NCBI GenBank assembly: GCA_937927265.1
Contig: CALBCO010000192.1
Coordinates: 1-8,909 of the forward strand
DNA from: an uncultured Verrucomicrobiae bacterium
GTDB lineage: Bacteria; Verrucomicrobiota; Verrucomicrobiia; Palsa-1439
Length of the DNA stretch: 8,909 nt
Direction: 5' to 3'
This document shows positions 1 to 6,077 of this stretch, in pieces. How positions within the stretch are numbered: position 1 is the stretch's first letter; every line of letters begins with the position of its first letter. A program made the translations under genes and the position numbers. The notes beneath the pieces were generated by a model. The model saw nothing but the letters and a program-made list of their open reading frames with translations. It had not been told where the DNA came from and did not search any database.

Positions 1-312
1 CAGCAGCGAGCCGGTCGGGTTGTGCGTTTCACACGGCACGCCGGCGGCGCGACAAGCTGCCGCCGCAGCGTCGAGGATGACCGTCGCCCGTGCTTGATGA
101 ACCTCGCGGACGCGCGGTAGCAACTCCGTATAGGGTTGTGCCCCCAGCGCCCCCATGAAGTCCGTAACCATTGGCCCTTCCAACAAGCGGATGTCGGTAA
201 TGTGGAGGGCCAATACCTCCGCCTGCAGTCGTTTGGCCAACGCAATCGCATATTGTGTTGCCGCCGCCGCGTTGGGAGATCCGTCCGCGCACAACAGGAG
301 TTTTTTAAACAT
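1..312 (-). CDS. UspA-family universal stress protein, N-terminal part (runs off left edge)
   Basis: The frame opens with ATG at 312 and stays open to base 1, giving 104 residues; the C-terminus lies outside the window. The start MFKKLLLCADGSPNAAAATQ, followed by a helix ending in LAKRLQAEVLALHI, is the first beta strand, nucleotide-site Asp (ADGS) and first helix of a Usp Rossmann-like domain. The family's G-x2-G-x9-G(S/T) ATP-binding loop would lie in the missing half, so ATP binding cannot be judged. An AAAGGAG ribosome site sits six bases before the ATG and fixes the start. It lies 49 bp downstream of the BON-like gene on the same strand, so it is probably the last visible gene of the ammonium-uptake cluster. 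Usp proteins are cytoplasmic and usually rise during starvation or growth arrest; the role here is inferred from the neighbours. Confidence 0.85.
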   Translation of the reverse strand, partial: MFKKLLLCADGSPNAAAATQYAIALAKRLQAEVLALHITDIRLLEGPMVTDFMGALGAQPYTELLPRVREVHQARATVILDAAAAACRAAGVPCETHNPTGSLL

Positions 313-361
313 GTCCGGCTCCTTTCACCACAAGTTAACCATAGCCGCTGGGGTCCGCAAC

Positions 362-706
362 TCAGCCGATGTCGCCCCTGTCCATTTCTTGCAGTCGCTT
401 GGCGCTGGCGGTCATCTTCTGCCCCAACTTGCGCCAGGCGCCGGATGCTTCCCGCGTCCAATTCTCCAGTTGATAGGCCACACCGCGCACTCCAGGAACG
501 CTGTGCAGGTCTTCATCCAACTTGCGCAAGCCGGCTTCGTCACCCTCGCGTTCCGAGGGACCGCCCGTCAGCTTGTAGATGCGTCCCGACACGAAGATCA
601 CGCCGCGCGTTACTCGCACCCGCAACCGCGAGATGTCCAGCCAGTTGCGGACAATCAGCTTGCGGGCCATGGACGTCATTTTTACGTCGTCGGCCATGGC
701 CGCCAT
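362..706 (-). CDS. small BON-like domain protein
   Basis: The frame ends with TGA at 362-364. The core RNWLDISRLRVRVTRGVIFVSGRIYKL, then LRKLDEDLHSVPGVRGVAYQLENW, matches a BON-type alpha/beta fold: a strand pair carrying the conserved V-x-L/V-x-G step, then a helix leading into 'xVPGVxxVxxxL'. I see no signal peptide or membrane segment, so the form seen here is probably cytoplasmic. The start is unsure. The longest frame begins with GTG at 739 overlapping the amtB stop (TAGTG), but its first residues come from a CG-repeat tract (ARARR). In-frame ATGs at 706, 697, 679 and 670 are more plausible, and none has a strong ribosome site. The gene follows the second amtB and precedes the Usp gene. 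BON domains are usually linked to membrane or ligand binding; I cannot name a ligand. The family call rests on pattern recognition only. Confidence 0.7.
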   Translation of the reverse strand: MAAMADDVKMTSMARKLIVRNWLDISRLRVRVTRGVIFVSGRIYKLTGGPSEREGDEAGLRKLDEDLHSVPGVRGVAYQLENWTREASGAWRKLGQKMTASAKRLQEMDRGDIG

Positions 707-738
707 GGTAGCGCGCCGCGCGCGCGCGACGCAAGCCA

Positions 739-2132
739 CTATTCGAGGATGTAGCCTTCCTCACCGTGCTCGTTAACGTCGAGGCCTTGCTGCTCCACAT
801 CCGCTGTGGGGCGCAGGCCGATGACCGCTTTCACGGCATACGCAATCACCACCGTCGCCACCACCGCCAACACGACTGTCAGTGCCATCGCCGCCAGTTG
901 GTGCAGCCAAAGCGTCCGCCCCACCACATCCTTGAGATTGGTCAGCAAGTTCGGATTGGCATTGGCAGTAGCCAGAAACCCGGTCAGCAACGCCCCCAAG
1001 GTGCCGCCCACAGCATGGACGCCAAACGTGTCGAGAGCATCATCGTAACCGAGTTTTGCTTTCAGTTTCACAACCGCAAGGAACGGGATCACCCCGGCCA
1101 ATACCCCGATGATCACCGCCCCGGTCGGAGTCACGAAACCGCACGCGGGCGTGATCACGACCAAGCCAGCCACAACGCCCGAACAGAAACCGAGGATGCT
1201 GGCTTTGCCACGGGTGAGAAGTTCGTAAACCGCCAAGTCGCCGATGCGACCGCCGCCGCGAGCGTGGTGGTCAGAAAGGCGTTGCTAGCGATGCCATCGG
1301 CAGCCACCGCGCTGCCGGCATTGAACCCGTACCAACCAACCCACAACATCCCCGTGCCAACCATACACAACACCATGCTGTGCGGGGCCATGATCTCTTT
1401 GCCAAAACCGAGCCGCGGGCCGAGAATCATACACAAGATCAATGCCGACCAGCCGCTCGACATGTGCACCACAGTCCCCCCGGCAAAATCAATGGACTTG
1501 ATCGTGGCGTCAGCGTTCCAGACACCGTTCATCAAGCCGTCCACACCCCACGTCATGTGGGCCAACGGGAAATACACCACCAACATCCACACCGCGACGA
1601 ACACCATGATCGCCGCGAACTTCATCCGCTCGGCAATCGCCCCGACAATCAGTGCCGGGGTGATGATCGCGAACATCATCTGGTACATCGCAAACGTGCT
1701 GTGCGACACCCATGCGCCGTAATCGGTGTTCGGCGCGCTGTCCACACCGCGTAGAAACGCGAATTTCAACCCACCCACCCAAGGCGTACCGGGCGCGAAC
1801 ACGAAACTGTACCCCACCGCCCACCAGAGAATCGTCACCAACCCGGCAATGCCGAGACATTGCGCGAGTACCGACAGCACATTCTTCTGCCGAGCCAGCT
1901 CGCCATAGAACAGCGCCAGCCCCGGCAATGTTATGAACAACACCAAGGCCGCCGACGCCATCATCCACGCATTGTGACCGCGGCCCGGACCCGCCACCTT
2001 GGAGGCGTCCACAACACGGGCGCTGTTGTTCATGTAGGCCTCGAGGTCAGCGACACGTTGTTCGAGGGTTGGTTCAGCCGCCCAGCTTGTCGAGAGACAA
2101 GCCGCCAAGAGAAACAGAGTCAGTATTTGCAT
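739..2132 (-). pseudogene. amtB: second ammonium transporter (Amt family), frameshifted after Trp300
   Basis: This is an inner-membrane ammonium channel split into two frames: 2132 down to the frameshift, then 1236 down to TAG at 739-741. Restoring one base gives 464 residues, a normal Amt length. It has a signal peptide (MQILTLFLLAACLSTSWAAE), a predicted short coiled coil (residues 20-40), then the Amt core. DFAGGTVVH carries Asp215 and the first pore His223; GVHAVGG carries the second pore His (about 373). The C-tail GLDVNEHGEEGY is the part that contacts PII. The break lies at the CC run 1233-1234: TGG-CGG-TTT is seen where TGG-GCG-GTT would join the frames perfectly. Protein identity is otherwise well kept on both sides, so this is a very recent mutation or a sequencing error. 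I chose ATG 2132 because it begins the signal peptide; upstream in-frame codons run through a terminator hairpin. Confidence 0.9.
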
Positions 2133-2216
2133 GGACCGGCCTGCCTGCACCGCCCGTGCCACTCCCGAACGCGCTTGGCGCAACAGGCGGCGCCGCAACC
2201 ATTTCACAATTCTCCC

Positions 2217-2251
2217 AAAAAGAAGTGACCGCCTGAAGACGGTTACTTCTT
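2217..2251 (-). terminator. Rho-independent terminator after the PII gene
   Basis: On the minus strand the arms 2251-2240 (AAGAAGTAACCG) and 2231-2220 (CGGTCACTTCTT) pair with one mismatch in 12, around the 8-base loop TCTTCAGG. A T tract (2221-2217) overlaps and follows the second arm. It starts 28 bases after the PII stop and ends about 85 bases before the second amtB. It probably limits read-through from the porin-amtB-PII transcript into the second amtB, BON and Usp genes. Confidence 0.75.
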
Positions 2252-2279
2252 GCACAGGCTGGTCAAAACCCGGCAGCGA

Positions 2280-2618
2280 TTACACGGCGGTCTCGGCGCG
2301 TTCGCCGGTGCGGATCCGCACGGCTTCTTCCACGCGCGACACGAAGATCTTGCCGTCGCCAATCTTGCCGGTATGCGCCGCCGCGATGATCGCCTTCACG
2401 GCGTCTTCGGCCCGGCCATCGGCCAGGACCAGTTCCAGTTTGATCTTCGGCAGGAAATCCACCGTGTATTCGCTGCCCCGATAGATTTCCGTCTGCCCCT
2501 TTTGCCGGCCGAACCCTTTGACTTCGCTGACCGTCATCCCCTGAATGCCGATCTCGCCAAGCGCTTCCTTCACTTCTTCGAGTTTGAACGGCTTGATGAT
2601 CGCTTCGATTTTTTTCAT
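2280..2618 (-). CDS. glnK: PII nitrogen regulatory protein (GlnK/GlnB family)
   Basis: A complete 112-residue PII protein, the canonical length. PII trimers sense ATP/ADP and 2-oxoglutarate; the GlnK type plugs the AmtB pore when nitrogen is plentiful. The start MKKIEAIIKPFKLEEVKEAL is the classic first strand and helix. The T-loop contains EIYRGSEY with Tyr51, the usual uridylylation site, kept. The C-terminal signature HTGKIGDGKIFV (82-93) carries the phosphate-binding Gly and Lys90, followed by Arg101 and Arg103, which contact nucleotide in known PII proteins. The ATG lies one base after the stop of the upstream amtB, and a GGGAGG ribosome site lies inside the end of that gene, so the two are translationally linked. 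Linkage to two amt genes favours GlnK over GlnB; sequence alone does not separate them. Confidence 0.95.
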   Translation of the reverse strand: MKKIEAIIKPFKLEEVKEALGEIGIQGMTVSEVKGFGRQKGQTEIYRGSEYTVDFLPKIKLELVLADGRAEDAVKAIIAAAHTGKIGDGKIFVSRVEEAVRIRTGERAETAV

Positions 2619-2619
2619 T

Positions 2620-4053
2620 TTAGTTCAGCCCTCCCTTGCCAGCATGAATACCGGCGGGTTGCGTGACCACGAAGTCCGGGTACGCTTCGTTGCCGTGTTC
2701 GCCAATATCAAGACCTTCGACTTCTTCTTCCGCCGACACCCGAATGCCCAGGACAGCCTTCAGTACGAGCCACACGATATAGGTACCGACAAACGTGAAC
2801 GCGCCCACCGCCACGACGCCGATGAATTGATTCACCAGCAACGTCGCGCCACCGCCATTGAACAGCCCGTTCCCGGCCGTGCCGGGTTGCACACTGTCCT
2901 TGGCGAACAACCCGACCGCCAACGTGCCCCAAACGCCATTAACCAAGTGCACGCTCAGCGCGCCAACCGGATCGTCAATTTTCACTTTATCGAACCCGAT
3001 GACCGCCAGTACCACGAACACACCAGCGATGCCGCCAATCACAATCGAAGCCGGCACGCTGACAAATGCGCACGGCGCCGTGATTGCCACCAACCCGGCC
3101 AGACAACCGTTGGCAATCATCGTCAGATCGGGTTTGCCGAGCATGAACCACGCGGTCGCCATCGCGGTGATCGCGCCAATGGCCGCAGCCATGTTCGTGG
3201 TCAAAAACACATGCGCCACGAGTTTGCCGTCGCCGAGACCCATCGTGCTGCCGGGGTTGAATCCGAACCAGCCAAGCCACAGAATGAACACGCCGAGAAA
3301 CACGCTCGTGAGATTGTGGCCGGGAATTGGATGCACTTTGCCATCCTTCGTGAACTTGCCGAGCCGCGGGCCAAGCACCAACACGCCCGCCAACGCCGCC
3401 CAACCGCCCACCGAATGCACAACGGTCGAGCCGGCAAAGTCCCACATCCCTTTGGTCGCCAACCAGCCGCCGCCCCAGATCCAGTGTCCCGTGACCGGAT
3501 AAAACACCGCCACGAGGATGAACGAAAACATCAGGAACGGCAGGAACTTGATGCGTTCCGCGACCGCGCCCGACACGATGGTCGCCGCCGTGCCGGCAAA
3601 CACGAGTTGGAAGAAGAACTTCGCCCACAACGGCACCCCCGCCCAGGCAATCGCCTTGTACGCTCCTTCGTAGGCGTCCCCCGTGGCCGGGCTATTGTCC
3701 GCACCTGTCACTCCGAACAAACCGGACAAGCCGAGAAACCCGTTCCCGTTGCCGAACATCAACCCCCACCCCAGCACGTAAAACGACAGCGAGGCGATGG
3801 CGAACACAATGAAGTTTTTCGCCAGAATGTTCGCGGTGTTCTTTTGCCGGCACAACCCGCTCTCCACGCAGCCGAAGCCGGTATTCATAAAGAACACCAA
3901 CACGCCCGCGAGCAACACCCACAACGTGTCCAGCCCCACTTTCAACGTCGCGTAATCGCCAACCACACTCTCCAACGTCGGCGGGTCCGCCGCCCACACG
4001 CTCCCGGCCAGGGTCAGTCCGCCGAGGATCGTCAGTAACAGTTTTCGTTTCAT
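2620..4053 (-). CDS. amtB: ammonium transporter AmtB, full length
   Basis: A complete 477-residue Amt channel that conducts ammonium across the inner membrane. It has a signal peptide ending near VWAAD (residue 23), then about eleven hydrophobic segments. The family signature DFAGSTVVHSVGGW (205-218) holds the conserved Asp205 and first pore His213; DDPVGALSVHLVNGVWG (360-376) holds the second pore His369. FFFQLVFAGTAATIVSGAVAERIKF (146-170) corresponds to the segment bearing the periplasmic Phe gate. The tail GLDIGEHGNEAYPDF (447-461) is the cytoplasmic region bound by PII, extended here by about 16 residues. AGGAGG lies nine bases before the ATG. It sits 24 bp after the porin gene and 1 bp before PII, so it is surely co-transcribed with them. 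It is clearly diverged from the second amtB in this window (for instance LCRQKN against LARQKN, and different gate-region sequence), so the pair is not a recent tandem duplication. Confidence 0.96.
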   Translation of the reverse strand: MKRKLLLTILGGLTLAGSVWAADPPTLESVVGDYATLKVGLDTLWVLLAGVLVFFMNTGFGCVESGLCRQKNTANILAKNFIVFAIASLSFYVLGWGLMFGNGNGFLGLSGLFGVTGADNSPATGDAYEGAYKAIAWAGVPLWAKFFFQLVFAGTAATIVSGAVAERIKFLPFLMFSFILVAVFYPVTGHWIWGGGWLATKGMWDFAGSTVVHSVGGWAALAGVLVLGPRLGKFTKDGKVHPIPGHNLTSVFLGVFILWLGWFGFNPGSTMGLGDGKLVAHVFLTTNMAAAIGAITAMATAWFMLGKPDLTMIANGCLAGLVAITAPCAFVSVPASIVIGGIAGVFVVLAVIGFDKVKIDDPVGALSVHLVNGVWGTLAVGLFAKDSVQPGTAGNGLFNGGGATLLVNQFIGVVAVGAFTFVGTYIVWLVLKAVLGIRVSAEEEVEGLDIGEHGNEAYPDFVVTQPAGIHAGKGGLN

Positions 4054-4077
4054 TGGATGATTCCTCCTGATGTTTGG

Positions 4078-5295
4078 TTAGAATGCGTACAGCGCGGCAA
4101 CCGCAATCGTCAGCCGGTCATTGTCCCCGCCGAACAACGCCTCGTCGTTCGTATTGTCATACCGGACTTCCACCCGGGTCTCCAACCCCGGCACCCCCGG
4201 CTTGAAACCGACCGCCAGCGCACCGCTCAACATCTTCGTGTTGTCCTCGCCCGGCGTGACCGCAAAACCCAACCCCGGCAACCCGTCGCAGCCTTGCAAA
4301 TACTCGCTGCGCATCGTGACCGACCACTTCTCATTGATGTCGTAGGTCAGCCAACTGCCTGCGGCAAACCAATCGCGACTGCCGCCCGCATCCGCCTCTT
4401 GCGTCCCCCAGTCCAATTGAACGGTTGTCGAGAATTTCTCGCCCAGTTTTTGCACGAGCAACAAGTCCAGACCACCCCGCAATTCACTCGCCTCGCCAGT
4501 CAATTCGGGACCGACAAATCCAACGAGGCTCACTGTTGTCGCCGAACACGGTGTCCACGTGAGTTTGCCGAGGAACGACACGCCCTCGCCCAAGTCCTCC
4601 GTTTGATCCCAGCCGTTATTGACCGACAACACGAGACTCCATTGGTCATTGAGGGCCGTTTCGGCCACCACTCCGAGGTGCGTAAACGCCTCGACCAAGG
4701 CAAACTGATAGCCATAGGTGATCATCCGATTCGCCCACGGTTCGACGACCTCGTTGCCCATGTAGGTAGCGAACTTGCCGGCCTTGAGCACCACGCCGTT
4801 GCCCACCGGCAGGTTCAACGCGGCATACGCTTCCCAGACCGCGCCGTTGTCGCCGAGCGCGAGGCCGTCCGCCAACCCAGGCACGTCTTCGCCGAACAAC
4901 AGCGAAACCCGGTAGCCGCCGTCCCATTTCTCACCACTCGCCGTCACCGGGTTGGCGAGATAAAACTGAGCCAGATTCGCGCTGAACGCATTGTGCTTGT
5001 ACGTCCCGATCCCCTGCGTCGGGATGCCCGTGCCCGACCGGCCCGGATCGCTCGTGTCAAACATATACGACGCCATCACCCCGCCGCCCATTTCAGTCTG
5101 ACCGATGAACTCCAGCGTCTTGCCTGTCACTTCAGATTTCGTGACGGCCTTGCCCTCCAACTCCGCAATGCGCGCCTCCAATGCCTTCACCTTCTCTGCC
5201 AACGTCGCCTCATCAGCCCGCGCCACAGTGCTGCCCACCACGGCCACCATGACTGTTGTGCTCATTAACCGCTTTAAGCCATTCATCATTTTCAT
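4078..5295 (-). CDS. outer-membrane beta-barrel porin-like protein with N-terminal coiled coil
   Basis: About 405 residues with a signal peptide (MKMMNGLKRLMSTTVMVAVVGSTVARADE), a heptad coiled coil (ATLAEKVKALEARIAELEGKA) and then a long alternating beta-strand region ending in a terminal Phe (ALYAF), the usual outer-membrane assembly signal. This plan (coiled coil, barrel, 'GKFATYMGNEVVEPWANRMITYGYQFALVEAFTHLGV') resembles the OmpL-like putative beta-barrel porin-2 family common in PVC bacteria; I assign the family by pattern only. AGAGGG lies close to the first ATG (5295) and about nine bases before the third codon (5289), so translation may start at either. The reading frame runs upstream to 5349, but that part is 5' leader. 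As first gene of the operon it may provide ammonium entry through the outer membrane; the substrate is inferred from context. Confidence 0.88.
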   Translation of the reverse strand: MKMMNGLKRLMSTTVMVAVVGSTVARADEATLAEKVKALEARIAELEGKAVTKSEVTGKTLEFIGQTEMGGGVMASYMFDTSDPGRSGTGIPTQGIGTYKHNAFSANLAQFYLANPVTASGEKWDGGYRVSLLFGEDVPGLADGLALGDNGAVWEAYAALNLPVGNGVVLKAGKFATYMGNEVVEPWANRMITYGYQFALVEAFTHLGVVAETALNDQWSLVLSVNNGWDQTEDLGEGVSFLGKLTWTPCSATTVSLVGFVGPELTGEASELRGGLDLLLVQKLGEKFSTTVQLDWGTQEADAGGSRDWFAAGSWLTYDINEKWSVTMRSEYLQGCDGLPGLGFAVTPGEDNTKMLSGALAVGFKPGVPGLETRVEVRYDNTNDEALFGGDNDRLTIAVAALYAF

Positions 5296-5353
5296 GTTCC
5301 CTCTAATGTGTTGGTTGTTCTTTCGTTGTTTCCCAGTGTCGCCTCCCACCCAA

Positions 5354-5369
5354 TGCAGTGCTCATGCCA
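5354..5369 (-). promoter_or_regulatory. sigma-54 (RpoN) -24/-12 promoter of the porin-amtB-PII operon
   Basis: Read on the minus strand the site is TGGCATGAGCACTGCA. Against the RpoN consensus TGGCACG-N4-TTGCA it keeps the GG (-24) and GC (-12) dinucleotides at exact spacing, with two mismatches elsewhere. The predicted transcription start is near 5343, leaving a leader of roughly 50 bases before the porin start. Sigma-54 with an NtrC-type activator is the textbook control for amtB-glnK operons, which supports the call. Only sequence matching was done. Confidence 0.68.
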
Positions 5370-5955
5370 CAACCCATCGCGCCATTGCGTCACAAGCACT
5401 TACGACAAATCAGGCCGATTTTGACTGCACGAGCTTGGGCAGACTGGATAAATCACAACACCGCCGGCACAACTCTGGCATGATTTGTGTCATTCAATTC
5501 GGCCTCAGTGACACCGGCCCAGCCACCGCCAAATTCGCGTCGGAAAACCCGTCATTGGACATTGCAACGAAGGGGGATCAACTCTCCACACCCGACAGTT
5601 TCACTGGTGGGCCAAGCCTCTTATCATTTCGCATGTCCTTGACTCGTGAGTTTTCAGATGCCGTCTCACGTCATGGCGCGCGACAACGAACTTCGCGTCT
5701 TGTTATGTGATGTTCTGTGACAACCAAGATCGCCACTGGGCAGGAACGAGACGACTTCGTCCACGGAGCGCGGAGATTCCCGCAGATGCGCCAGCAACAG
5801 AGCAAAATCTTCGCCGCGTTCCCACAGCCCGGTCAGCACGGGTCAAGCAAAAGTCAGTGTGGGTTTATTCGTAAGTGCCGCGTCTTATACACCAGGCCCG
5901 GCAAAGTGGCCAGCCGAACGAATCCGCGCCGGTCATTCCTGAATTTTTACGAGCG
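5370..5955. other. intergenic region upstream of the ammonium operon, no gene supported
   Basis: I see no coding signal on either strand: the open frames here lack ribosome sites and protein-like composition. The part nearest the promoter contains a 16-bp imperfect dyad at 5426-5441 (TGCACGAGCTTGGGCA, six of eight pairs) about 90 bases upstream of the predicted start, a position suited to an NtrC-like activator. A separate 6-bp dyad GTGTCA/TGACAC lies at 5487-5492 and 5509-5514, and CGTGAG/CTCACG lies near 5645-5670. The stretch from about 5670 to 5955 shows nothing I can assign. Confidence 0.5.
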
Positions 5956-6033
5956 ATTGTAGTCGCAAGCCTGCTCGCGGCTGGGGTTCGTGTGCAGTCC
6001 AGGAAACGCCGCGAGCAGGCTCGCGGCTACAAT
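5956..6033. repeat. nested inverted repeat, REP/BIME-like
   Basis: Two 26-bp arms, 5956-5981 and 6008-6033, are inverted copies with two mismatches, separated by a 26-bp spacer. Each arm also contains its own hairpin: the right arm has GCCGCGAG-CAGG-CTCGCGGC, perfect; the left has two changes. The unit can therefore fold either as one long cruciform or as two small hairpins, as in paired REP elements. It lies just after the sulfatase pseudogene and could act as a transcript end or mRNA stabiliser. No transposase is visible. Confidence 0.8.
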
Positions 6034-6077
6034 TCACCGTCCCCCACCACCCGGTAGCGGGATCGTAACGTTTTGGT

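Noticed and set aside
1225..1240. Programmed ribosomal frameshift in the second amtB.
   Set aside because: No slippery heptamer or obvious downstream structure, and the other Amt in the window is uninterrupted.
766..1722. Plus-strand open frame of 318 codons opposite the second amtB.
   Set aside because: No recognisable protein character; the Amt signature lies on the other strand.
2133..2255. N-terminal extension of the second amtB starting in MQEVTVFRRS.
   Set aside because: It runs through the terminator hairpin and adds a basic segment before a good signal peptide; ATG at 2132 is preferred.
2545..4038. Long plus-strand open frame of 497 codons opposite amtB.
   Set aside because: Its translation is rich in His, Arg and Gln with no fold-like pattern; it is the antisense shadow of a strongly supported amtB.
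4057..5268. Plus-strand open frame of 403 codons opposite the porin.
   Set aside because: Antisense shadow caused by high third-position GC; the minus-strand frame has a signal peptide, coiled coil and barrel end.
5477..5514. A second sigma-54-like site (TGGCATGATTTGTGTC, plus strand) and a GTGTCA/TGACAC dyad.
   Set aside because: The -12 GC is missing and no plus-strand gene follows; the 6-bp dyad is within chance expectation.
5717..5962. Plus-strand frame of 81 codons (GTG start) in the intergenic region.
   Set aside because: No ribosome site, no family resemblance, and it runs into the repeat.
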